In this document: positions 15,004 through 22,993 of the stretch, in pieces
How positions within the stretch are numbered: the first letter of the stretch is position 1
How the letters are laid out: each line of letters begins with the position of its first letter
Assembly: GCA_963931105.1 (NCBI GenBank)
Contig: OZ007004.1
Location: 558,001 to 622,000, forward strand
Reading direction: 5' to 3'
From: UMGS1590 sp900552455
GTDB taxonomy: Bacteria; Bacillota; Peptococcia; Peptococcales; Peptococcaceae
Length of the DNA: 64,000 bases
Made by a program: the position numbers and the translations under genes
Notes under the pieces: generated by a model
Database searches by the model: none
What the model was told of the DNA's origin: nothing
Seen by the model: only the letters and a program-made list of their open reading frames with translations

Positions 15004-16362
15004 TCACGCGGTTTGATCGCCGGGCAATCGGCGCACGGTCCAGAGCATGGTGCAGTAGCAGCAGAGTCCGCCGATGAGATTGGAGATCGGTTCGGCGAGA
15101 AAAACGCCGGCGACGCCCAGCCCGCCGATCTGCGGCAGAATGATCGTCAGCGGCACGACGATGATGACCTTGCGGAAGAGAGAGAAAAACGTCGCCTGCT
15201 TGCTCTTGCCAAGTCCGACGAAGGTGCTCTGGCCAACGGACTGAAACGCCATGAAGAAAAAGCCGAAGAAAAATATGTGGAGCATCGGCACGCCTTTGGC
15301 GAGCAGCTCGGGATCAGAATTGAAAACGTGCATGATCGGCCGCGGCAGCATGAAGATGGCGGCCCAGCAAAGAAGCATGTAGGTCACGGTGACGGGCGTG
15401 GTGAAACGGATGACTTCGCGGATGCGGCTGATCTTGCGCGCGCCATAGTTGTAGCCGATGACTGGCTGCGCGGCGTTGGTGAATCCGTGCAGCGGCAGCG
15501 AGACAACGTCGCGCACAGAATTGACGACGGTCATGATGCCGATGTAGATATCGCCGCCGTAAATGCCGAGCATATTGTTCGCTGCGACCTGAACGATGCC
15601 GTTGGTCGCTTGCATGACAAAACCGGCGACGCCGAGCCGCGTGATCTGGCCGACGGCTTTGCGCTCAAAACGCGCGCGCCGCACGCGCAATCTGGTCAGC
15701 GATTTTCGCCCGCAGAGAAACGCCATGACCCAGATCACAGACACGAGCTGGCTGATGATCGTGGCGATGGCTGCGCCGCTGATGCCCATCCCGAGTCCGA
15801 AAATAAAGATCGGATCGAGAATGATATTGATGACGGCGCCAATGAGGATCGTGAACATGCCTGTGCGTCCGTAGCCCTGCGCGTTGATGAAACCGTTCAT
15901 CCCTGTCGCGAGCATGACGAGCGGTGTGCCGATGAGGTAGATGCGCAGATATTCGGCGCTGTAGGGATAGGTCACATCGCTGGCGCCGAAAAGATAGAGG
16001 ATCGGCTTCATAAAAAGATAGCCGAGGAGCATCACAAAGATCGACGTCAGGCAGAGCATGATAAAGGTGTTTTCCATATAACGACGCTCAGCGTCGATGT
16101 CGTGCTTGCCGCGCGCGATGGAATACAGCGCCATGCCGCCGGTGCCAAAAAGATTGGTGAACGCCATGATGATGGTGATGATCGGAAAGGTCAGCCCGAG
16201 CCCGGTGAGCGCCATTGAGGATGTGCCTGGCAGATGACCGATGTAGATGCGGTCGACGAGATTGTACGCCATCTGCACAAACTGGCCGAGGGTCATCGGG
16301 ATGGCGAGATCGATGATGTGGCGCGGAATGCTGCCGACAGAAAAATCATTTTCCGCACTCAT
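15004..16362 (-). CDS. MATE-family multidrug/cation antiporter
   Basis: 452 residues with about 12 membrane helices in two homologous halves. The IPMTLGQFVQMAYNLVDRIYIGHLPGTSSMALTGLGL start and the second-half IIVVPLTIILPQIGGLGVAGVFLAEPISN are typical MatE domains. Exports cationic compounds using Na+ or H+. Start 16362 has GGGAGGTG 6-7 bases upstream. It is divergent from a PadR gene whose operator-like repeat abuts the MATE -35 box. Confidence 0.92.
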   Translation of the reverse strand: MSAENDFSVGSIPRHIIDLAIPMTLGQFVQMAYNLVDRIYIGHLPGTSSMALTGLGLTFPIITIIMAFTNLFGTGGMALYSIARGKHDIDAERRYMENTFIMLCLTSIFVMLLGYLFMKPILYLFGASDVTYPYSAEYLRIYLIGTPLVMLATGMNGFINAQGYGRTGMFTILIGAVINIILDPIFIFGLGMGISGAAIATIISQLVSVIWVMAFLCGRKSLTRLRVRRARFERKAVGQITRLGVAGFVMQATNGIVQVAANNMLGIYGGDIYIGIMTVVNSVRDVVSLPLHGFTNAAQPVIGYNYGARKISRIREVIRFTTPVTVTYMLLCWAAIFMLPRPIMHVFNSDPELLAKGVPMLHIFFFGFFFMAFQSVGQSTFVGLGKSKQATFFSLFRKVIIVVPLTIILPQIGGLGVAGVFLAEPISNLIGGLCCYCTMLWTVRRLPGDQTA

Positions 16363-16410
16363 CTGCAGCACCTCCCTTCATAATTCTTTCTATAATATAG
16401 GATCTTAATA

Positions 16411-16439
16411 ATTGTAGATGAACGTTGTTCGTTTGTCAA
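16411..16439 (-). promoter_or_regulatory. Promoter of the MATE gene
   Basis: Minus strand TTGACA (16434-16439), 17-bp spacer, TACAAT (16411-16416). Confidence 0.75.
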
Positions 16440-16449
16440 ACGCGCGGCT

Positions 16450-16542
16450 TCTATATATAAAAATTTTACCTATTCCTCTTGACATTGGCGCTGAATGTGG
16501 TATTCTATGTGTAGAATTTTTATATATAGATTTTCTACACAT
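16450..16542 (+). promoter_or_regulatory. PadR operon promoter enclosed by nested inverted repeats
   Basis: Plus strand TTGACA (16479-16484), 16-bp spacer, TATTCT (16501-16506). A 16-bp perfect inverted repeat TCTATATATAAAAATT (16450-16465) and its complement (16515-16530) bracket the promoter. A second, 10-bp repeat ATGTGTAGAA (16507-16516) and its complement (16533-16542) starts at the -10. Both are likely PadR operators. Confidence 0.75.
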
Positions 16543-16573
16543 TGCTGCAGCTCCACTGAAAGGAGGCGATGTG

Positions 16574-16897
16574 GTGTATTATCCACTCCCATCACCGATC
16601 ATCGAATGCCTGATCCTGGCGATCGTACGTGAGCAGGATTCCTACGGCTACGAGATCAGCCAGACGATCAAGCTCGTCGCCGCGATCAAGGAATCGACGC
16701 TCTACCCGATCCTCAAAAAGCTCGAGCAAAACGGCTATCTCGAAACCTATTCCCAGGCATTCAACAACCGCACACGCAAATACTACCATCTCACCGATGC
16801 CGGCCGCGCCCAGCTGGATTTTCTCGCAAAAGAATGGCTGGAATACCGAAACACGATCGACGGCATCATTGAAGGGAGCATCCGCCATGAACAATGA
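16574..16897 (+). CDS. PadR-family transcriptional regulator (copy 2)
   Basis: 107 residues: PSPIIECLILAIVREQDSYGYEISQTIKLVAAIKESTLYPILKKLEQNGYLE and RKYYHLTDAGRAQLDFL. The start is a GTG at 16574, 7 bases past AAAGGAGG; a second GTG at 16571 is an alternative and the long upstream ATG frame runs through the operator. The stop overlaps the DUF1700 gene by 11 bp. Predicted to repress its own operon and possibly the divergent MATE gene. Confidence 0.9.
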   Translation: MYYPLPSPIIECLILAIVREQDSYGYEISQTIKLVAAIKESTLYPILKKLEQNGYLETYSQAFNNRTRKYYHLTDAGRAQLDFLAKEWLEYRNTIDGIIEGSIRHEQ

Positions 16898-17486
16898 TAC
16901 CTACCAACGCATCTACACAAAAGACGAATACCTGGCCGAGCTCAGCCGCTATCTGCACAAGCTGCCGCAGGACGATTATGAGAGCGCGATGGCCTATTTC
17001 CGCGAATATTTCGAGGAAGCCGGCCAGGAAAACGAGGCCCAGGCCATGCGCGATCTCGGCACGCCGAAAGAAGCGGCGTCGGAGATCTTGCAAAACCTGC
17101 TGCACGACGACAACGGCGCGCGCAAAAACGACACAGCGCGCACGCTGAAGATCGCTGCCATCGCCATGCTGCTCTCGCCGATCGGCTGGCTGGGACTGCT
17201 CTTCGGCGGGATCTTTCTCGTCGTCGCTGCGGCGATGATCTTCGCGATCATTGTCAGCGCTGTGGCTGTCGACGCTGCGCTTTTCTACAGCGGCGGTTGT
17301 CTCATTCTCGCTGCCTTCGGCATGATCAGCGAGTCGCTTTCGGCAGCGGCTGTGATCAGCGGCGGCGGCATTCTCGCGATCGGCGCAGGGCTTCTCATCA
17401 TCACGATCGGGCTCGCGCTCTGTCGCGCCATCGCTTACGGCGCTGTCACGCTCTTCCACCGTCTCTCTCAGAAAGGACGTGCGTAA
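16887..17486 (+). CDS. DUF1700-family membrane protein
   Basis: 199 residues. N-terminal soluble half (YLAELSRYLHKLPQDDYESAMAYFREYFEEAG, LGTPKEAASEIL) is the DUF1700 signature; three hydrophobic segments follow (about 90-115, 120-145, 152-185). In the family these proteins travel with PadR and DUF4097, as here, and are thought to form envelope-stress modules. The start overlaps the PadR stop (translational coupling). Confidence 0.85.
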   Translation: MNNDTYQRIYTKDEYLAELSRYLHKLPQDDYESAMAYFREYFEEAGQENEAQAMRDLGTPKEAASEILQNLLHDDNGARKNDTARTLKIAAIAMLLSPIGWLGLLFGGIFLVVAAAMIFAIIVSAVAVDAALFYSGGCLILAAFGMISESLSAAAVISGGGILAIGAGLLIITIGLALCRAIAYGAVTLFHRLSQKGRA

Positions 17487-17489
17487 ACT

Positions 17490-18356
17490 ATGAAAAAGTT
17501 GAATAAGATTCTGCTGATCCTGAGCCTGGTGCTCTGTCTCGGCGGCGGGCTGCTGATCGGTATCGGCGCTTTTGCCGGCGGCATCGACGAGGCCCAGGAG
17601 ATCGCCGGTGCGCGCATGCAGCATTACGACCAGGATAAAACGCAGCTCGACGAATTTTCTGCTATCGACGCAGAGCTCGCAATCTGTAATCTGGAAATCC
17701 GTCCGTCAGATGACGAGCACGCCTACCTTGAGTATCACATCGAAGGCACCCGCGAAAAAGCGCCGCTCCATGTCAGCGTAGAAAACGGTGTGCTGCAACT
17801 GCGCGACGAAAACTATACCATCTCTCATTCGAACGTTGAGCAGATCCTCACCGGTTTTCTCTGGCTCTTGCCAGACGCCGAGCGTGAATCGTACGCCGAT
17901 GGCGGTGGCATCATTCTCTATCTGCCGCCAAGCACATTGACAAGTGTCCAACTCACGCTCGCCATGGGCGATCTTTCCATCGATGGCCTGCAGGCTTCGC
18001 AGTTTGCCGCCGATATCGCGCTGGGCAGTCTCGATCTCACAAACACCACCCTCGGCCTGAGCGAGATCGATCTCGCCATGGGCACGTTGACCGGTGACAA
18101 TCTCACCTTTAACGGCGTCGCTACCATCGAAGTCAGCACCGGCAACGCCGAGCTCACGCTCTCACCGGAAAGCAACGACGGTCTTCTCATCGATGCCACC
18201 ACCGACATGGGTGACATCTCTGCGCCGGAAAGTCTCGGCGGAAATCTTCTGGATACCGACGACGTCGTCGCCAACCACTACCGCCGCACACCACAAGGAA
18301 CGCCAACCGGCAACCTCAGCATCAACGCAGAAATGGGCGAGATCATTTTCCACTGA
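17490..18356 (+). CDS. DUF4097 family extracytoplasmic beta-repeat protein
   Basis: 288 residues. One N-terminal membrane anchor or signal segment (residues 7-29), then repeated short strands rich in turns such as LTLAMGDLSIDGLQ, IALGSLDLTNT, IDLAMGTLTGDNL and INAEMGEIIFH, the beta-solenoid pattern of DUF4097 (putative adhesin). Third gene of the PadR-DUF1700-DUF4097 operon, 3 bp after its neighbour. Confidence 0.85.
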   Translation: MKKLNKILLILSLVLCLGGGLLIGIGAFAGGIDEAQEIAGARMQHYDQDKTQLDEFSAIDAELAICNLEIRPSDDEHAYLEYHIEGTREKAPLHVSVENGVLQLRDENYTISHSNVEQILTGFLWLLPDAERESYADGGGIILYLPPSTLTSVQLTLAMGDLSIDGLQASQFAADIALGSLDLTNTTLGLSEIDLAMGTLTGDNLTFNGVATIEVSTGNAELTLSPESNDGLLIDATTDMGDISAPESLGGNLLDTDDVVANHYRRTPQGTPTGNLSINAEMGEIIFH

Positions 18357-18360
18357 TAAA

Positions 18361-18411
18361 TTTTTAGCCGCCGCACCAGAGCAAAATTGCTCCGGCGCGG
18401 CGGCTATTTTT
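18361..18411. terminator. Bidirectional terminator between DUF4097 and ribH
   Basis: TAGCCGCCGC/GCGGCGGCTA stem (18365-18374, 18397-18406) with inner GAGCAA/TTGCTC pairing and T-runs on both sides; shared by the convergent operons. Confidence 0.9.
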
Positions 18412-18418
18412 CATGCGC

Positions 18419-18886
18419 TCACGCTTCGATGGCGCGCACGAGGTTGACCATTTCGATGGCTGCCATGGCGCTGTCATAGCCTTTGTTGCCGGCTTTGCTG
18501 CCGGCACGCTCGATGGCCTGCTCGATGTTTTCTGTGGTGACGACGCCGAAGAGCACGGGCACGCCGCTGTCGAGAGAAACGTGTGCGATGCCCTTGGCGG
18601 CTTCGTTGCAGACGAGATCATAATGGCTGGTGGCGCCGCGGATGACGGCACCGAGACAGATGACGGCGTCGTATTTTCCGCTCTCGGCCATTTTCTTAGC
18701 GATCAGCGGAATCTCAAACGCGCCTGGCACCCACGCGAGGTCGATGTCCTCTTCGCGAACATCGTGGCGCAGCAGCGCGTCCATTGCGCCGCCGACAAGC
18801 TTATTGACGATGAATTCGTTGAAACGCGCAGCGACGATGCCGACGCGAATGTTCTGGGAGACGAGTTTTCCTTCAAAAGTATGCAT
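18419..18886 (-). CDS. ribH: 6,7-dimethyl-8-ribityllumazine synthase
   Basis: Condenses dihydroxybutanone phosphate with the ribityl pyrimidine to give the riboflavin precursor. 155 residues, normal length. Motifs: VGIVAARFNEFI, WVPGAFEIPL, CLGAVIRGATSHYDLVCNE (catalytic His) and LDSGVPVLFGVVTTENIEQA. Last gene of the rib operon, 27 bp after ribBA. Confidence 0.97.
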   Translation of the reverse strand: MHTFEGKLVSQNIRVGIVAARFNEFIVNKLVGGAMDALLRHDVREEDIDLAWVPGAFEIPLIAKKMAESGKYDAVICLGAVIRGATSHYDLVCNEAAKGIAHVSLDSGVPVLFGVVTTENIEQAIERAGSKAGNKGYDSAMAAIEMVNLVRAIEA

Positions 18887-18913
18887 GATAATTTTCCTTT
18901 CTGTGCTGAAAAT

Positions 18914-20116
18914 TTATTTATACTGTAAGAGATGACCCATGCGCTCCTGCTTGGTCTTGAGATAGAAGCGGTCGTAGTCGTTGGCTGGCATCTGGATCGG
19001 CACGCGCTCGAGGATTTCCAGGCCAAAGGCTTCGAGCTGATAAACCTTGTCGGGATTGTTCGTGAGCAGGCGCATGCTCTTGACGCCGAGGGCGCGCAGG
19101 ATCTGCGCACCGATATAATATTCGCGTGCGTCGGCGGCAAAACCGAGGGCGATGTTCGCGTCCATGGTGTCCAGGCCCTGGTCCTGCAGCTCATAGGCGC
19201 GGAGCTTGTTGATGAGGCCGATGCCGCGGCCTTCCTGGCGCATGTACAGGAGCACACCGCGCCCTTCCTGCTCGATCTGCGTCATGGCGGCGGCGAACTG
19301 CTGGCCGCAGTCGCAGCGCAGCGAGCCAAAGGTGTCACCGGTGAGACATTCGGAATGCACGCGCACGAGCACATCCTCGCCATCGGCGATGTCGCCCTTG
19401 ACGAGGGCAATGTGATGCTCGCCGTTGAGATTGTTGACGAAGCCATAAGCGGTGAAATCGCCGTACTTCGTCGGCATTTTCACACAGGCAGCCTGCTCAA
19501 CAAAATTTTCGTGGGTCTTGCGATAGTCCTGCAGATCCTTGATGGTGATAAAGCTGAGGCCCCATTCCTTCGCCAGCTCGGCAAGCTCGGCGGTGCGCAT
19601 CATGGTGCCGTCTTCGCGCATGATCTCGCAGCAGAGGCCGACTTCCTTCAAGCCCGCCAGGCGGCAGAGATCGACGGTGGCTTCGGTGTGGCCATTGCGC
19701 TCGAGCACGCCGTTTTTCTTCGCGAGCAGCGGGAACATATGCCCCGGGCGACGAAAATCCTGCGGCTTTGCTTCCTCGTCCACACAGGCGCGTGCGGTGA
19801 CGCCGCGTTCTTCGGCAGAAATGCCGGTGGTCGTGGAAACGTGGTCGATGGAAACGGTGAACGCTGTTTCGTGGTTGTCGGTGTTGGTGGTGACCATCTG
19901 CGGCAGGCAGAGCTTTTGAATGTATTCTGCGCTCATCGGCATACAGATCAGGCCCTTGGCGTGGGTCGCCATGAAATTCACGTTCTCGGTGGTCGCAAAT
20001 TCTGCCGCACAGATGAGATCGCCTTCGTTTTCACGATCGGGATCGTCGGTGACGAGAATGAGCTTGCCGGCGCGCAGATCCGACAGCGCTTCTTCAATGG
20101 TATTAAAGGTTGCCAT
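18914..20116 (-). CDS. ribBA: Bifunctional DHBP synthase / GTP cyclohydrolase II
   Basis: 400 residues. The N-terminal half (DDPDRENEGDLICAAEFAT acidic site; RRPGHMFPL; HTEATVDLCRLAG) is DHBP synthase. The C-terminal half (HSECLTGDTFGSLRCDCGQQ with the zinc cysteines, and MRQEGRGIGLINKLRAYELQD) is GTP cyclohydrolase II. It supplies both substrates for lumazine formation. Third gene of the rib operon. Confidence 0.97.
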   Translation of the reverse strand: MATFNTIEEALSDLRAGKLILVTDDPDRENEGDLICAAEFATTENVNFMATHAKGLICMPMSAEYIQKLCLPQMVTTNTDNHETAFTVSIDHVSTTTGISAEERGVTARACVDEEAKPQDFRRPGHMFPLLAKKNGVLERNGHTEATVDLCRLAGLKEVGLCCEIMREDGTMMRTAELAELAKEWGLSFITIKDLQDYRKTHENFVEQAACVKMPTKYGDFTAYGFVNNLNGEHHIALVKGDIADGEDVLVRVHSECLTGDTFGSLRCDCGQQFAAAMTQIEQEGRGVLLYMRQEGRGIGLINKLRAYELQDQGLDTMDANIALGFAADAREYYIGAQILRALGVKSMRLLTNNPDKVYQLEAFGLEILERVPIQMPANDYDRFYLKTKQERMGHLLQYK

Positions 20117-20128
20117 AATGAATCCTCC

Positions 20129-20776
20129 TTAAAAGCCGTGTTCGGCCAAAAATTCTCTCGTAAGGCTGCTCTGTGCCGGCGCTGTCGCCGCTGGTTGGAG
20201 CAGCTTTTCCACATATTTTCCTATGATGTCGCACTCAAGATTGACGACGTCGCCTTCGCGCCGCTCGCTGAGCACCGTCTGCGCAACGGTGTGGGGAATG
20301 GCGCTGATGGAAAAATCCTGCGCCGTCACAGCAGCGACTGTGAGACTGATGCCGTCGATGGTGATGCTGCCTTTCTCGACAATGTAACGCAGGAGCGCGG
20401 CGTCGCAGGCGACGGTGTACCAGATGGCTGTGTCGTCGCGGCGAATGCGCGTGACGCGACCGGTGCCGTCGACGTGGCCGCTGACGATGTGTCCGCCGAA
20501 GCGGCCGTTCGCCGCCATGGCGCGCTCGAGATTAACGGGACTGCCGCTTGCAAGCTCGGCGAGTGACGAGCGATCCAGCGTTTCATGCATCACGTCGGCG
20601 CAAAAACTCTGCGGCGAAAGCGCCGTCACCGTCAGGCAGATGCCGTTGACGGCGATGCTGTCGCCGATCTTTGTGCCTTCAAGCACAGTGCGGCAGGCGA
20701 TCTCCAGCACGGCAGAATGTGCGCCGCGGGTGATGCGGCGGACGCTGCCAACTTCTTCAACAAGGCCGGTGAACAT
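20129..20776 (-). CDS. ribE: Riboflavin synthase alpha chain
   Basis: 215 residues with two homologous lumazine-binding barrels, each with a MFTGLVEE/GHIVSGHVDGTG-type block; SIAVNGICLTVT and SITIDGISLTVA are the paired repeats. Converts two lumazines to riboflavin. The ATG at 20776 lies inside the end of ribD (20-bp overlap), indicating coupling. Confidence 0.96.
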   Translation of the reverse strand: MFTGLVEEVGSVRRITRGAHSAVLEIACRTVLEGTKIGDSIAVNGICLTVTALSPQSFCADVMHETLDRSSLAELASGSPVNLERAMAANGRFGGHIVSGHVDGTGRVTRIRRDDTAIWYTVACDAALLRYIVEKGSITIDGISLTVAAVTAQDFSISAIPHTVAQTVLSERREGDVVNLECDIIGKYVEKLLQPAATAPAQSSLTREFLAEHGF

Positions 20777-21863
20777 GATGCTGCACCTCACTTTCGATAA
20801 GAACATCCTCGCCCAGGCGGGAAATATTCGTGACGGACAGCTGCGCGCATTCCTCCGGCAGCGCCACGCCCTCGCCTTCGACCGACGTTTTCGCATCGCG
20901 GCCGCCGAAGAGTTTCGGCGCAATATAGCTGTAGACCTTCTGCACGATCCCAGCATCCAGCGCCGCCCAGGCGAGCGTTCCGCCGCCTTCGATGAGCACA
21001 CTGTCGATGTTTTCCGCGCCGAGCCGCTGCATCAGCGCCGAAAGATCCACATGACCGTCGCGCTCCGGCAGCGACCAGACGCGACAGCCAGCATTTTCGT
21101 ACGGCGCAATGCGCGCGCTGTCTGTCTCGCAGGTGGCGATGAGCGTCGGCGTTTTCCGCGCTGTCTGCACGATCTGCGCCGCAAGCGGTATGCGCAGGCG
21201 GCTGTCGCAGACAACGCGCAGCGGATCGCGGCCATTCTCGATGCGGCAGGTGAGCAGCGGATCGTCCGCCAGTACTGTGCCACTGCCGACCATGATGGCG
21301 CGATAACGATGGCGCAGGCTGTGACCATGGGCGCGCGCCGCTTCGCCAGTCACCCATCTGGACGCCCCTGTGCGCGTGGCGATCTTTCCGTCCAGCGTCA
21401 TCGCTGTTTTCAGCACGACGAACGGTTGTTTTTCGCGGATGTAGTGGAGAAAAACCTCGTTCAGCGCATCGCAGGCTTCTCGCAGCACATTCTCCTCGAC
21501 AACAATGCCGTGCTCCCGCAGGATCGCCACGCCTTTGCCAGCGACCAGCGGATTGGGATCCGGCGAACCGACGACAACGCGCGCGATCCCGCTTGCGATG
21601 ATGACATCGGTGCAGGGCGGCTGCTTGCCGTGGTGGCAGCAGGGCTCCAGCGTCACATACATGGTCGCTCCCCGCACATCTTCCGTCGCGTTCGCCAGCG
21701 CTGCGCGCTCCGCGTGCAGCTCGCCATAGCGCGCGTGCCAGCCCTCGGCGAGAATGCGCCCGTCACGCACGATCACAGCGCCGACCATCGGATTTGGCGA
21801 GGTCCAGCCGCAGCCGCGCTCAGCGAGCGCCAGCGCCCGTTTCATATATTCCTGATCGTTCAC
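20757..21863 (-). CDS. ribD: Bifunctional pyrimidine deaminase/reductase RibD
   Basis: 368 residues. Deaminase domain: NPMVGAVIV, HAERAAL (zinc His/Glu) and TLEPCCHHGKQPPC (zinc Cys). Reductase domain: KTAMTLDGKIATRTGASRW and VLIEGGGTLAWAALD. The GTG at 21863 is preferred because GAGGTGATCC lies just upstream; a GTG at 21872 would sit inside the ribosome binding site. First gene of the operon under FMN-riboswitch control. Confidence 0.95.
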   Translation of the reverse strand: MNDQEYMKRALALAERGCGWTSPNPMVGAVIVRDGRILAEGWHARYGELHAERAALANATEDVRGATMYVTLEPCCHHGKQPPCTDVIIASGIARVVVGSPDPNPLVAGKGVAILREHGIVVEENVLREACDALNEVFLHYIREKQPFVVLKTAMTLDGKIATRTGASRWVTGEAARAHGHSLRHRYRAIMVGSGTVLADDPLLTCRIENGRDPLRVVCDSRLRIPLAAQIVQTARKTPTLIATCETDSARIAPYENAGCRVWSLPERDGHVDLSALMQRLGAENIDSVLIEGGGTLAWAALDAGIVQKVYSYIAPKLFGGRDAKTSVEGEGVALPEECAQLSVTNISRLGEDVLIESEVQHHVHRPC

Positions 21864-21876
21864 TTGGATCACCTCA

Positions 21877-21909
21877 CAAAAAATGCCCTGAACGCTGCAC
21901 GTTCAGGGC
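21877..21909 (-). terminator. Promoter-distal terminator between FMN riboswitch and ribD
   Basis: GCCCTGAACG/CGTTCAGGGC stem (21885-21894, 21900-21909) followed by ATTTTTT on the minus strand, directly before the ribD ribosome binding site. Confidence 0.85.
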
Positions 21910-21929
21910 AAATGAAAAATTGCTCTATA

Positions 21930-21960
21930 AAAAGAAAATCTGGAATGCCAAACATTCCAG
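21930..21960 (-). terminator. Second terminator in the rib leader
   Basis: CTGGAATG/CATTCCAG stem (21940-21947, 21953-21960) followed by ATTTTCTTTTT on the minus strand; 20 bp upstream of the other terminator. Confidence 0.75.
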
Positions 21961-21994
21961 AGCCAGCCTACGCGAAAAAATCTTTCTCGCGTGT

Positions 21995-22118
21995 CCATCT
22001 TCTTCCATCCAGACTATACTGTCGGCCTCGGAATTTCACCGAATCATGCGCCGTAGCGCTCGCGGGCTTTACCGCCGGTGGGGAATTGCAAGTTTGCGTG
22101 CTCACCCCGCCCTGAAGA
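21995..22118 (-). promoter_or_regulatory. FMN riboswitch (RFN element)
   Basis: On the minus strand the conserved RFN blocks appear in order: GGGCGGGGTG, CCCCACCGGCGGTAAAGCC, GCCCGCGAGCG, ATTCGGTGAAATTCCG, AGGCCGACAGTATAGTCTGG and ATGGAAGAAGA. FMN binding should favour the downstream terminators and shut off ribD-ribE-ribBA-ribH. Confidence 0.97.
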
Positions 22119-22141
22119 TCATTTATTCACTTATCACATTT

Positions 22142-22170
22142 ATCATACGCCTTCATCCGCGGCGTGTCAA
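22142..22170 (-). promoter_or_regulatory. Promoter of the riboflavin operon
   Basis: Minus strand TTGACA (22165-22170), 17-bp spacer, TATGAT (22142-22147), 24 bases upstream of the riboswitch. Confidence 0.8.
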
Positions 22171-22174
22171 GATG

Positions 22175-22248
22175 GTGCGTGATCATTTTCACATTATATC
22201 GGCAATGAATAATCGCTATCAGGGCGATACCTCATAGCGATCACGCAC
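22175..22248. repeat. Inverted repeats between the rib promoter and the flavodoxin gene
   Basis: Outer repeat GTGCGTGATC (22175-22184) with GATCACGCAC (22239-22248); inner repeat ATCGCTAT (22212-22219) with ATAGCGAT (22234-22241). The right arms share three bases, so the two stems compete. The inner stem followed by TATTC may terminate the flavodoxin transcript. With the riboswitch, terminators and promoter this accounts for the 388-base gene-free stretch 21864-22251. Confidence 0.6.
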
Positions 22249-22251
22249 ACT

Positions 22252-22773
22252 TCACGACTGTGCGAGCCAGCGCTCGAGCGGCGCGAGATATTTTTCGTCC
22301 ACCCAGTCACAGACCTGGCCCTGCGCTTCCATGAGCGCAGTCTGCCAGGGAGCAAAGGTCGACGGATCCTGCTTTGCCAGCGATTTCTGCAAGAGCTTGC
22401 ACAGCGTGCGGTCTTTGAAACTCATCTGCGCTTCATTCCAGGCGCCGCGACCGTAAAAAAGCGGAATGTCTGCGAGCCCGGCGCGCGTTTTAAGCTCCGC
22501 CAGCGCAGCTTCATCATACGGCGATGCGCCGACGCTAAATACCGCCACGCGTTTTCCGGCGAGCGCCGCGCGATTTTTCGTGAGCGCCTGAAGCCCGCTC
22601 AGGCCGCTGGCGTACACTGCGCAGAAAAAGAGCACCGTGTCATGGCGGGCAACATCTTCTGCGCGCAGTGCGCCGTTCTCGCGCAGCTCCGCGCCTGAAC
22701 GCGCCGCCATCATTTCGGCGTAGCGTTTTGTCGCGCCGTATTTTGAGCGATAGACGACGAGGATTTTTGCCAT
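22252..22773 (-). CDS. Flavodoxin-domain protein
   Basis: 173 residues starting MAKILVVYRSKYGATKRYAEMMA, the FMN phosphate loop of Flavodoxin_5/protoporphyrinogen-oxidase-like flavodoxins; AVFSVGASPYDE lies at the second flavin loop. A C-terminal helical region ends KYLAPLERWLAQS. Electron carrier or small flavin reductase; partner unknown. AAGGATGG precedes the ATG at 22773. Confidence 0.8.
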   Translation of the reverse strand: MAKILVVYRSKYGATKRYAEMMAARSGAELRENGALRAEDVARHDTVLFFCAVYASGLSGLQALTKNRAALAGKRVAVFSVGASPYDEAALAELKTRAGLADIPLFYGRGAWNEAQMSFKDRTLCKLLQKSLAKQDPSTFAPWQTALMEAQGQVCDWVDEKYLAPLERWLAQS

Positions 22774-22993
22774 AAAAGTCCATCCTTCCTTTTGACGTGC
22801 CACCATCTCTGTTTCGTCATCATTCCCTGTTTATATTCTACGAAACCGGCGCGCATTTGTCCATAACAAGCGCGCTGGCGAAAAATATCCATAAGGAACG
22901 TTTCTTGTAAATATAGCTTCCGCTCTTGAATTGTCGGCCAATTTGAATTAATATTTATATTAAAGCAAATCAATTTTTAAGGAGGTCTCCTTT

